Shown: in pieces, positions 51,301-63,470 of the stretch
Numbering within the stretch: position 1 is the stretch's first letter
How the letters are laid out: every line of letters begins with the position of its first letter
NCBI GenBank assembly: GCA_034336665.1
Contig: CM067568.1
Location: 37,366,770-37,430,769, forward strand
Direction: 5' to 3'
DNA: 64,000 nucleotides
Origin: Luscinia megarhynchos
Lineage: Eukaryota > Chordata > Aves > Passeriformes > Turdidae
Made by a program: the position numbers and the translations under genes
Notes under the pieces: model-generated
The model's input: only the letters and a program-made list of their open reading frames with translations
Told to the model about the DNA's origin: nothing
The model's database searches: none

Positions 51301-54300
51301 TTTTAAAATTACAAAATATTTGGTCACTTAGTTTCATTTTTGTCTGGCACTAATATCTTGTGGGTACTCTATCAAGCCATGAAAAATAAATAAGAGAGCT
51401 GAACTTTTCAAATGCTGCCAATGAACTTTTTCCAGTTCAGTGAGGTTAATAGGCCTTTTAATTTACAAATTCATAAGAATAGGATTATATTTGGTTAATA
51501 GATTCTTTATTATACTCGTTGAAGTCTTACTGCCAGAAATAGAAATTAGTTCCTCATGACATAAAAGGTCAAGATTAGTTGTAATTAACAGAAAAGTCCC
51601 AGACTTCTGACAGCTACAGCTAATTACAGCAACTACAACGTACAAGCCAAAGAGCTGTGAGTTTGCAAACCCCTGAACAAATGCTTGCACTTCAGCATGT
51701 CAGATGGTTCAGAGAACCCATTCATGCAAGACCATGCACAAGTAATATACAGGACTGGGAACAAGTAAAACCATCACTTCATTTTGGGATCAATGCAAAT
51801 AAATTCAGATCCTTCACAAATATCTTGCACTGCAGAAAAGATGGATTCATGTCCTGTTACTCTGTCAATTGTCTGCTTCAAATCTTCAGAACCAAACTAT
51901 ATAGAATTACACTCAATATTCTTTTTATTTTACATTTACTATGCCTTGTAAGAAATGTGTTACACATGCATCAACTGAAAACAGGAAAACAAGTCAAGAA
52001 TTTGCAAAAAGAATTTTGCCTTTTCTTTTTGAGTGGCAAGCACAAGATCTGCAATGCCTTATTAAAACATCAAGGCAGTAAACAATGAAAACATAAAAAA
52101 GTAGGAAGTTTTCCATCAAATTTTCTTCTTGTGATGTGAACCCAGAGGAAGAATTTAACCTGCTGAACATTCCAATTATTTCCTCACTCAGAGAAGCGTT
52201 GCTTAGTGCAGCAAGCGGTAGTGCTCCTTTGCAGAGCTACTTGTAGACAAAATTTTATTAAAGGAATGTTCAAAGTGACAGGGTCAATATGCACAACTTC
52301 CATTCCATTTGTATGCTTTTCTAAACATCAAATCAAAACATGGCAATGCAATTAAATACATTGGTAACCATAGTTTTATTATAACTGCCTTATAAATCAC
52401 GTTATAGCTAATTAATCTAATTAACAGTCCTATGTCCCAGATAGATTACAGGAACAGACCAAATCAATCCAGCCTTGAAGAAACCACTAACGTGTCTCAG
52501 ACACCAATCCTGGATTTGTTGAACATTCATTGAATATTGACCTGCTGTGAAAATATTACTATACCTGCTGCTTTTATGGGACTGGATTTTCTTGCCTTTT
52601 TTCCCCTTAAAAAAAAATTTAGGAACACAGAAGTCAATGCTATAAACCAAAGATATTTTGCTAGCAGCTTAGCATTTCAAAGATAAGTAATTAAGCTGAA
52701 ACTTGTAAGAGTTTAAGATTCACAGGTTGAAAATTTAGTATTTTTCTGCTATGTATTTTTTTTATCTGTCCAAATTAAAACACTGGTACACAAATAAAGC
52801 CACACTAAGTCCCTTGAAACTGGGGCTGAAAAGTATCACATTTTCAGAAGGTAAATAAAGGGAATGTTGAAGCAGAGCAGAGTTTCTAATGAGTTAATGT
52901 AAAAAAAACCTCATGCAAAAGCAATCCGCATCAAAGCTAGCAGGCAATACCCTGACAGTCATCCATCAAACCTAAAGTCCCCTTAATAAATGCCAATTAT
53001 AGGGCAAATATGCACAAACGCGGATAGCATAAGCCATGGGATCATTTCCTTCCAAGAAAATTAGTGACCAACAAAACACCCATGCAGCCTGCCCTACAGC
53101 AACACTCACTCCTGACCAGAATACTAACTACTATTATTATTTCACTCCTTTTTACTTTATTTTGTATTTTTGCAAGAATTCAGAGCCACACAGAATTTTG
53201 TTTGGGGGTTATACAAATTCCTTCGCAATTTGTATAGAAGTCTAACATAACTTTTTAAAAGCCATGACATGCCTATAATGTATACAGAGTCTCTGACTTC
53301 CGCCGTAAGCGAGCCTTTTTCCTAACTTAATCATACTCAAATTTCACCCCTTTTAAAGATCCTGATTCAAAAATGTTCACTCATTCTCCACAGTCCACAA
53401 ATTTATACCATCTCTTCCTGTGGTATTATATGTGCATAAATTAAAAAAGAATGGTCTTGTAAAAGGACTGAAAACAGAACATTCCAAGTCCCCATCCCCC
53501 AAATCTAACTTCAATTTATCAAGGAAATGTTTGATATTAAAAACACGTTCTTACAAAATTATTGTTTTGTGTATGAATAGGATGTTACGAATTTGAGCAG
53601 AATTACGTTACCCAAACCTAAAAAACAACGAGTTGAACAGCATGCTGAAGTAAAACAATAATAAAGGCTTCTCTGCTGTTATATTTGTATTGCCTCTGAT
53701 TCATTTTATTCCCTTTTTCTAATATCTTCTGCATATCACACCTGTCCAATACTTTTGGTACCCCAAAGGAAGATTTTTCTAGATTTATTTTATCTGATAT
53801 ACAGCAAACAGAAAAGTAGTATGTTTTGTCATATGGACTGTCAGAGGTAGCAGCTGAGTTAAGATAAAAACATTATGCTAATGAGACAAAGAAGCTTTGA
53901 AAGAAATATTTAATACTAGTATCATGTCAGAGAGAATTAATTTTTCATCTAAAATTACTCACATTGCTATATTCATAGAAACAGACTAGAAAATGCTACA
54001 TTAGTCCTAGTCTGATGTCTTATCTAATTGACCTCTAAAGTGACATCTTCCATCACACAGACTAACCCGTGCTATATTAATTTATTTCCATCTTACCTAA
54101 AATTATGATGAATGGTTTGAGCTCTATTCAATTATTGAAAATGTGCAAAGAAACAGAAACAATGAAACTGGCAAAGTGCTCTGCATTCTTAGGAACAATT
54201 TAGGCTAATTAGCATCAACTTCTCTCCCATTCATCATACCCCTTTAGAAATATAAACAAACTGTCAGCTCTAACCTAACAAACAGATCACTGAGCTACTT

Positions 54301-56726
54301 AACACAAATTATTCTTACATGAAAAGCTCCTTCTCAGGCAATATTCTCCTCTAGGGCATCTGGGAAGTTGAGCTATTAAAATTGAAGACATATGTTTCAG
54401 TCAAATTTAACTCCCAGATTGTACTGATCGCTGTTGTGACAGTTTTCCATCAGCATGCTGCTGCTGGCAAAGTACTACATATTTTAAACAAAGCAATGCA
54501 ACAATAGACTTCAATGATGCATGTTCATTTAGTATAATATCAATACCACCCAATTAGCACCCTACACCTAGAAATAGAGCCACTTAAAATTATTGCTTAG
54601 GTAGAACCTGAATCTCAGATTTCATTTGGGGTTTCTTTAAGAATCACACGTTCTGTATATTCCTGTGAGCTTGCAGAAGATAGCAGCCATGCCACTTTCA
54701 GCTATAAATCAAGTTTCCAAGGTGATGTTCTGAAAAGGCCCTGGAGAGGAGTGCTCCTGTCACTCCTGGGTTTTAACTCAAACTCCTCCACAGATGCCAC
54801 AAACAAAAGGACAGCTCTACACTCAAGGAAAACAGGAGGGTTTCGAGAGCTGAATACTTCCTGAACACAGCAAGCCATGTGCTACTTTGGAAAACAAAAT
54901 GATAATGAAATATACTTCCTTTCCTTTCTCCAAAATGCAAAAGAACCTAGATTTGTCCCCAACTCCATACCTGACTAAAAGGCTTTTGTGCTAAAGCTAA
55001 GACTTTTTCATTAGTTTATTAAAATGCTCACTATCTGGTAAAAAGAAAAAGTAAACACTGGCCTGGACTTTCTTGTCTTACAGGCATTTGAGATTTTGCA
55101 CATATATAAGAACATGCCTTTTCCAGTAAGAACTTCAAAATTGGGGAATATTCTCCACTATTTTTTAGAACAAACATAATTTGAAAATTCCAGAGATATC
55201 AGAAATAATCAGTGTTGAGAAATTATTTCCTGAATTCAATTTCTTTTCAATCTATAAGAAAATTCCTGCTTATTTGCTTGGTTCCCTTTAAATAACAAAA
55301 TATACAATAAGAATTTCATTAATTAAAGATTAATAATTTCCTATTCTTTCTCCTTTGATTTTCTCTCATTTCTCTGCTTTCTTATTTCGTTCTGGCTCTA
55401 AGTGTGTCTTGCAAGAAACATTTGTAGTACATGTCATAGCTTGCCTTGCTCTGCTCCTTTCTTCAAGGAAGGTAATGAAACCAACCAGTGGCTGCCTGTT
55501 TCACAGAAAGGTGTAGTCTGAATTTACCTTGTTTCATCCCCAGGTGAGAGGATGAAGGAAGATCATCTAACTTCCTGGTTTCCTCACTGCTGGCTGTACA
55601 TACATTTTCCCTTGGATACAGAACTTCTAAGGCCTGGAGTATATCATATGGCTGGAGCCAGAAGGTCCCCAAACACCTCTGTGGTGATGCATTTCTTACC
55701 AGCAGCAGAGATACACTTTCTGAGTGAACACAGTGCAAGCATGTGTGTCTTTTGCCTCTGAAGAAAAGGGTCTTGCATTATGGCATGACAGCCACACTGA
55801 AAAGCATTTTAAACATTAGTGCTGACCAGAAAGGCTGATCCTAGGAGAGTTATGCACACAGATTGGTAAGACTTGAAAGTGAGCACCTAATTAGTGGCTC
55901 TTGACCATCTTCTCTGAAATGATCTCACAGTTAGGGGTTTTACTGACCCAGAGAAGTGATGATGTAGTTCATGGTTATCCAGAGAGAATTAAGAGAGGTT
56001 TTACAGTGGACAGACTAAAAACCTATTTAGCCATCATGAACATGAATTGATACTTCACAGTAAAAAATAAGATTTTTAGCAAGACAGAAACACTTGAGGT
56101 GTGAAGAGATTCAAGTCACGCAGTATAGAAACAATACTTAAACCCATGTTTGTAGATTAGACTTCTTGAAAGCTAGCTTTAGATATAAGAAGAAATCTGC
56201 ATTTCTTCACATTAGAAGACAAAAAATGCCAGAGAAAAATCTGAGAGATGACCTTACACAAACCGAGAGGAATTAAGGATTCAGGACAAGGGTAAATTCT
56301 GACAAGTCAAGAAAGTTGGAGTACCATTTCAGCAACTTCATTAGGAACAGCATATTAAAAGGCTGGCTTAAGGTGAATTATTCTTATTCATTCTTCAGGT
56401 AACTAACAAAAGAAGTACCTCAATCTCATCAAATATAAAAACCCAAAGAAAATGTATATTAATGAAAAATGACCTCTAACTTCCAACATTGAAGTACAGT
56501 ATTTTAGGACTGTACTCAGTTCCTATACCTTCCTGGTGTTGTTTGCAAAATCCACTTCAAGAAAACATGAAAAACTCTGCTCTAGAAACAGGGTTATGAA
56601 ATTAGATTCAGAGCAGCACTCACTGAACACTTCTTGGTTATTAGAGCAGGAACTGGAGGTACATTATAGACACAGCAAGGAGAATATACCTACAAAAGGC
56701 AGTTTACCCTCAGCTATGAACAATTA
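45301..56726. other. Unique DNA, no gene recognised
   Basis: Over 11 kb without a recognisable exon or interspersed repeat. The longest open frame in the window is here (143 codons, 51657-52088, plus) but lacks any domain, and its composition is that of random AT-rich sequence. The more GC-rich block at 48.4-48.8 kb and the one at 50.2-50.4 kb could be decayed repeats of unknown family. Two small CpG clusters sit at 47984-47998 and 53301-53311. A T14 run lies at 48914-48927. Confidence 0.5.
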
Positions 56727-56772
56727 TTTTCTTGGTTGGGTTTTTCGTTTGTGGTTGTTTTGGGTTTTTTTT
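56727..56772 (+). repeat. T/G-rich low-complexity tract
   Basis: About 45 bases of T and G with a single C (GGTTGGG, T-run, CG, GTTTGTGG, T-run, GGG, T-run). Its G-tracts are spaced too widely for a strong G-quadruplex. It resembles the tract near 16.37 kb in composition. Confidence 0.75.
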
Positions 56773-58914
56773 ATACAGGACAGTCTCAGAGGGCATAAAC
56801 CACCAGCACTTTATAATACATCGTTGTAAGAACACATGGGATATGGGTACACTACCTAAATATGGAGCTGCATCTTTCAGTTGGACTATTTTTTTCTTGG
56901 TTCAGCCATCAAAAAAGATACTTTTCATATATGCATCTAAAGAGCATCTAACACACATGAATACATAGATTTCCTCTCAGTTTCAACTGTTCTCTCAACA
57001 ACTACAAATCTGTCCTAATTTTTAAGAAGCTGCATAACATGACTACCTTAGAGACAAATAAAATAAATACTAATCCACATCTGTGGAAATTATTTCCAAG
57101 CTGGCATCAGACTTTCATTGAGCTATGCTGAAGGCCAGAGAAAGCTGCACACTGTATTTTTACCACTATGTTATATAGATCAAATGTGCAACATTCAAGA
57201 GCTACTTTATTATTTTTAATGAACTGTTCTCACATAACTGTTATTTAATTATTTTTTCTTTCATTTTCAAGTGTTTTCTGTTGGTTCAGAAATGTTTTCT
57301 TCCTGGTTGCAATCTCTTTTTAAGACACAGCAACAAGTAATAGAAGCAGACAGGAAGTAGGGGTTGTTGCTCTCCAGAGAATGATTAAGCAAGTCAGCAC
57401 AAATTCCCCGAAGTTCCCACAAACAGGCTCTTATGTAACAACATGTGTTTTCAAAGATATTTTCTCTGAGCAGTGGAGAGTCTTCATGGGAAAAATATAA
57501 GCTAGCTGTATAATAAACACTGTGGGGCATGAAATAACTATAAAGTGAAGAGCACTATAAATGAAGTAAATTATTAGATACTGAAAATCCCACAGCAACT
57601 GACTCTCATTCACATTTCTCAAAATTAATCTTGGTCAATAAAGTATCCAGATCCTGCAGTCGCTTGCTTACACAAACAAAACATATTATGTGTTCCTTGG
57701 AACATCATCTGTAATGCTCTGGGATGGGTCCAGATAATGTTTTTAATGCAAGAAGTCCATATAACTTCAGTAGATTGTTTCTGTGAATAAAGTAGGATCC
57801 ATCCTTTTCCTCTCACTTATGCACAGAGCCAAAAGTCTTTACACTTGAGAAAACTTTAAAAAAAAAAAAATCCTTAACATTTACCTTGCATTGGACCATT
57901 CCAGTGTATACTGTCTTTAAATTATTCAGTACAACTGTGGACTGTTTAAAGCCATTTAGCATTGCATACTTTTTATTATTTAAATAAATGCACACACATT
58001 AAGATTGTTTTTGTGGATTAATTTTAAAGAAAATTGACACACAATTAATTTTATTACAAGAATTTTAAGCATATAGGAGTGGTTATTTACCTTCACCTGA
58101 GAAAAATATTTGACTACCTAGAATTAGAATGAGGACAGACTACCATGTCTGATTTTTCTACTAATAAATAAAAATTTGGGGACACAACTATCAAAAAGTT
58201 AACAAAAAAAAAAAACACCCAGCACAACAGATTAAATTTTCAAGTTACTTATGATTTCCCTGCCCAATTACAAAGATTTGATGTTGCAAAGGTAGAAAAG
58301 CCAGGTCAACCAAAAATAGCAAAGTTGACTATGGTCTCTGAAAGCAGAGCCTCAAGCTGTGCTGCAGCAGAACATCTATGCTCTGAAAGTAGACTACAAA
58401 CCATATTGTGCATTTTATTTTCAGTCTATGTGGACAAAAGCTTAGCATTCACTGAATTAAATACGTTGCCCAGATGTAAAAAATCACACATATCTTATCC
58501 TGCAATACTTAAAATACATAAGGTAAATTTTGACATGAGAAGAACATCTAATCACAAAAGGATTGGATGCTCTTAACATTTTATCTGACACTGCTGTCAG
58601 ACATGGATTTTTAAACCTTTTTTCCACCTGTTGACCCAAGACATGGCAGAGCCAGACAACACAGGGGCACACCCAAACAAAGCAGTCATTTTCACCTTGA
58701 AAAAACCTATATGGCCCCAATGGAGAAGTGCATCTTATCTCATCTTTCTCACAATGGCACTGAAGTGAAAAAATAGTTAAAATCCAATGATCTCACACCC
58801 ATGTGCTACATCTTCTCAATAGTCAAATATTTTTATGAAATACACTTTTAATAATTTACTAGTCCTGTTTAGCTGGTGTTTCATTGTATTGGTGCACACC
58901 TATGCCTGCATGGT
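56773..58914. other. Unique DNA, no gene recognised
   Basis: Short open frames only (87 codons or less). A-runs of 13 and 12 lie at 57858-57870 and 58204-58215. A small inverted repeat TCTGACA / TGTCAGA with a four-base spacer lies at 58584-58601. Confidence 0.55.
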
Positions 58915-59003
58915 TAAGAGTGGGAATTCACTTTGTGTGGTACCTAGAGACTGAACTAGAAGTGATGTAGCAGTTCATTTTTCTGGTCAAACAGGATAAT
59001 TCC
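58915..59003 (+). mobile_element. Possible strongly decayed CR1 3' end
   Basis: Weak resemblance to the last 90 bases of CR1: AGAGTGGGAATTC where AGTGGAAGGTGTC is expected, then CTGAACTAGAAGTGATG where TTGGAACTAGATGATC is expected, leading straight into ATTCT units, which is how CR1 tails begin. The match is imperfect and could be coincidence, but it would explain the origin of the adjacent microsatellite. Confidence 0.35.
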
Positions 59004-59109
59004 TTCTATTCTATTCTATTCTATTCTATTCTATTCTATTCTATTCTATTCTATTCTATTCTATTCTATTCTATTCTATTCTATTCTATTCTATTCTATT
59101 CTATTCTAC
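59004..59109 (+). repeat. ATTCT pentanucleotide microsatellite
   Basis: About 21 tandem copies of ATTCT, uninterrupted through about 59108, form the purest and longest tandem array in the window. Purity suggests it is young or actively slipping, so allele length is likely to vary between individuals. ATTCT is related to the ATTCTATGA tail unit of CR1 elements. Confidence 0.97.
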
Positions 59110-62100
59110 TTTCTAATGAGCTGTTAAAGGACCCAGGTGATAAAGACTTTTTGCCACTTCCTTCTTTCACAGCTTGTTGATTTCACTGCTTGAAAGCCAT
59201 TCCAAAAGTCCAAAAGTAATTCTTCAAGCACCGTGTTTCATTTTCAGCTCTTCTTCCTACACATCAGTGTTATTTTTACTCCACAACCAATTATTTTTAC
59301 TCCACAACCAAAAAAATGCCTAAAACAGATGAGGATTATCACAATAGATATTAAAAGGAGCTAGAGTTTATCAAATTTCACTCTAAAAAATTTGAGCAAA
59401 ATAAAAAATAGTAAATGTTTGAGTCACTAGAGCAGCAGCCAACTATTGCTGTATCACACTGTTTTGAGTATGATTTTGACCTCAGCTAAGTTCAAGTAAG
59501 TTACACAATGCAACTCTTAAGTGAGAAATGGAGTGAACAACATGCAATTTTGTTGATTTGACCCACTCTAATCATATGAAGAGTCCACAAAGGCAAGAAT
59601 TGTATCTCCAAAGCATGGATTAAAAAGTATTTGCATTCTAACAGCTTTAAAAAATTTAAAAGAAAACAAGACTTTGAACTGGCCTAGGGAGGAAAACTGA
59701 GAAGACAACTGCTTCTGATTTAAAAACAAAGCTTCAAAGACACATATAAAAAAGACAAAAAGACAGAAGATAAAAAAATGCCAAGCCTTGGGATGATAAG
59801 GCTAAAAATATGGTAAGAGACTACTTGTTTAATTCAGCTGTGCACAAGTATGTTGTGCTTCCTTAATATACATCTTTTCCAAGTAGGGTAATTGCAGAGG
59901 GGTCATAAAATAGATAATCCAATATATTTTCCCATCATCTCTTAGATTTGGTTTAGTACAGCCCCAAATACATAATTCAGAATAAAAATTTAAATCAAAA
60001 GAAAAATAATTTTTTCCCTCTTAAGCCTAATGAGGCAATCCAGAGCTGAAAACCCATGACTTTCAGGGTGCTTCAGCCTCTGAGAACAACAGATGGAAGC
60101 ACTGTAGTTAACAGAAGAATCAGGAGAATCTTAAAAGCTGCCAAAGCATTCCTGCTCTTTGGTCAGGAACTGCAGACCTGCCAAAAACAGAGGTCAGGAA
60201 CAGAGAACTGTGGTGGGACATTTAAGGGGTAACAGAAGCAGTTTAGGTGGTGAATGCTGGTTAAAAAATTGGTTAATAGAATAATATTAGTTAAAAATCA
60301 TTTAGCTACATAAGAAACTTCAGGTACCTTTGGCATTAAGCATCAGCAAAAGGAAGATGCTGAAATTTGTGCTTTCAAATTAGGTTGACTGATGAATGAA
60401 GCAGTAGAGGGACTCTAAATGAATGTATCTTATTTTGCTTCAGACATCTTACTCAATTAAATCCTGGCACATAAGCAGGGGACAAAGCTTTAGAAAAAAG
60501 CCACTCAACAGCCCTGATAGCCTTTATTTCCTCATGGTCCAATTAAGAAAACAGTTCCCAAAGTCACTGGAATGCAAAATACAGACCATTGGCAGAAAAA
60601 TATAGTCTTGAACAAATGGACAAATGCATAGCCTCCAGTAAGCTGTCTTCACTACTTAAGGTTCTGGTAAGATGAAGAACTGAGGCAGATTAAGTGGAAA
60701 ACCACACTATTGAAGCTTTAACTCTGAAATGGAAGCAATTATTAGCCTAAAAACACTCAGTGTCCAAGAACAGATGGGTCTACTGTTCTGCTCTTCTGTG
60801 GAGTGTGTATATCTCATCACCATGACTTAACATATTTTCTTCTGGAATTGTTACCTTGGCTAGTTTAGAGATCCAATTCACAGTTCTTTTGGTTTACATT
60901 TTAGTCAAAGTGTAATTTTGAAAATGCCCACGGAAAGGAAAGATGCAGCACACTTTACCCTATGCTGCTTTACAGCCTATTTTAGTGACTACAGCAAGTC
61001 ACTTGTTTCAGGTTATGCATCTGAGAACAGAAGGAAGTACCACTGAAATGCTATATTTGACTCAGTTTGATGGTACTGTTTTATTTGAGCTTTTTTTGCT
61101 ATTAGCAGAGGAATGGGCACTTATCCCGGTCTTAGTACAGCTTTACTCACCAGATCACCTATGACACTTTCAAGGTCTGGAAGTGCTGCTTTGAGACTAA
61201 ATCTATAAAGAACATGCTAAGAAATGCTGCATGCTATTGCATTTACACCAAAATCTCAGCTTCATTTGTGCAACCCACACAGGGTTAAGTAGGATTCAAA
61301 TCCTAAAGGTCCGTAGTCCTTAGACTCCATTCGTTTTAAGACAGTTTAAATTTAGTATTTCAGCCAAACAGTTCTGGTTTGGTTTTAAATGTATTTACAA
61401 CTATCACATCCAGGCAGGTAAGTGTTAAAAGCAATGAGAAAACAATAGGAGGTTAAAGTATGCAATGCAATAAGAATGTTTAGCATGTCCTGACACTCCA
61501 GCTTCCCCCCTCCACCGTTCAGGCATCTAATTGTTTGCTTTTCCTCCTACATACAATAATGAAGTGAACTACAATCAAAGTGTGATGACAAATGGTCCCA
61601 GGGTTTGCATTCTTTGGAATATATTGGCATTTGTAAACCAAAGAAGAAAGATAGATGTAATCAACCACCCTCTTATAAGAGAGCGATCTGGGAGAGTATG
61701 TTGGCAAAATCTTCAAACCACATTAAGCACTAATTTGAAAGTATGTTTGAAAGGAAGCAAGCAATGCCTCTAATACCAGTTTATTTGTATAACAACAACT
61801 AGAAACTGAACTTGCTAGACATATTTTGAAAGATGGAAACAATTAAAATGCATTAGTGATCTAAACAGGCACTGTATTTTAAAAGAAAATAACTTCAAAC
61901 AATCAAGGTTACACATATCCACATTTTGTTGACTAATCCTCACCTTCCTTTTGATCTCCTAATATTTAGTACTTGTATTACCTGGAAACATTGCATCTCT
62001 GCTTACAGAAATTCACAAGAGCTGTCCCTATGTACTTTTTGCCTGTGGAAAAAGAATGATACAGTATCATGAGAAAAACCCCATCAACTGCAGGATGGCA

Positions 62101-63260
62101 GTTTTTCTGCCTCCAACATTAAAAACCTGGACCCTTCCATTAAAAAAACCAAATGGAGTGGCCTGGTCACACCATGTCATCAATAGTCAGTTCCTATCAC
62201 TAGTAAATAGAAATGGACAAAGTACACTGTGAGGAGGACACATTATTCACATCTTCCTTTTTTCCCTTCCAGACAAGTTACTACTAAAGGATTTAGTATG
62301 GGAGATGGCTTAGCAAGGAAATAAATAATTAAATATTATTTTAAACAGTTTTAAATATTTCATATTTAAGATAAAATAAGCCTTAAATCAGGGATTAACA
62401 TAACCTGCATTTTTTGCAGTCATGTTCAAAATGCAGTACTTCAGACCTCCAGATACTGACAACCTCTCCTTAAAAACAAGGTAAAGTAATTCCAAAACCC
62501 AAACATGAACTGTTTAAAACAGTGACATCTTCAGATACTCACTTTTGACCTGCTGCAGTCTTACCAGGCCATCACAGACACATTGAAACTTCATAAAATA
62601 TTGTCGTAACTTCATAACATGAATCTCCTTCTCCTTTTGCATGCTCTGATAAGCATCAAAACCTTTGGCATTTATAAGCATCATCATTAGCACATTAGCA
62701 CACAATGAAACACACAGTTCATGCCCACAACATACTATTTCTATCTTTTGAAAGCATTCTTGCTGTTGCTCTTAGTCTTGATTTTATGTGCAGTAGAAAT
62801 GTAGCTATAGAGAAGAATGATACAGATATGGAGATTTCCAGATTGACTTTTGACCTCCTTGTTTTATATGAGCCATGGTTCCAATCATTGCCTTTGATGG
62901 GAAATTACTTTTAATTACATATATAAATGTTTTAAGAGGTAGATTAATACTTTAAAAACCCCAACAAATAAAACCAATGGTGCAATCATTGCATATCAAT
63001 CACTACTTTATAGACTCCAGAAAAAAAGAATCTATGTATGAGAATTTTCAAACAAGGTACAATAGAGGTAATGCTTTCCTAGTAGCAGAGTACTTGCATT
63101 TTAGGAACAAATTGGTGGCAATTACTCCATGAAACAGTTTAATCATTCATTAAAAGCTTAAATGGTAAAACACTGAAGAAAAAGAATGATAATCTTGATA
63201 ACTCTAAAAGTCACTATTGATACAGCGAGTGTCAAAGTGAAAGACAGAAAAAATATATGA
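59110..63260. other. Unique DNA, no gene recognised
   Basis: Short open frames of 80 codons or less without domains. A 21-base unit is directly duplicated at 59271-59311. A short palindrome (TAGGATT, CA, AATCCTA) lies at 61290-61305. No RNA gene or other repeat was recognised. Confidence 0.55.
59271..59311 (+). repeat. Two-copy 21-bp tandem duplication
   Basis: The unit starting TATTTTTACTCCACAACCAA occurs at 59271-59291 and again at 59292-59311 without internal mismatch over the shared 20 bases. This is a recent local duplication, probably by slippage or end joining. Confidence 0.9.
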
Positions 63261-63470
63261 GATATTAGGAAGAGAGTGAGAGTGGTGAGGCACTAGAACA
63301 GGTTGTCCAGAGAAGCTGTGGCTGTCCCACCACTGGAAGCATTCAATGCTGTTTGAATGGGGGTCTCAGCAGCCCAGCCTTAGTGGAAGGTATTTCTGCC
63401 CGTGGCAGGGGTGTTGGAATTGCTGGTCTTTAAGGTCCCTTCCAACCCAAACCTTCCTATGATTCTTCAA
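63261..63470 (+). mobile_element. CR1 LINE 3' end, well preserved
   Basis: The copy runs through the whole CR1 3' region: GATATTAGGAAG, a GGTGAGGCACTAGAACAGG block, TTGTCCAGAGAAGCTGTGG, CACCACTGGAAGCATTCAA, TTAGTGGAAGGTATTTCTGC, CCGTGGCAGGGGTGTTGGAA, TCTTTAAGGTCCCTTCCAAC, CCAAACCTTCCTATGATTCT. It ends in the tail-like TATGATTCTTCAA. Only the extreme 3' part of the element is present (5' truncation, the normal outcome of CR1 insertion). It is less diverged than the other copies here and so probably younger. It carries no coding sequence. Confidence 0.95.

Noticed and set aside
61285..61310. tRNA B-box-like GGATTCAAATCC
   Set aside because: It is part of a short palindrome. No A box lies at the proper distance, and no cloverleaf can be drawn.
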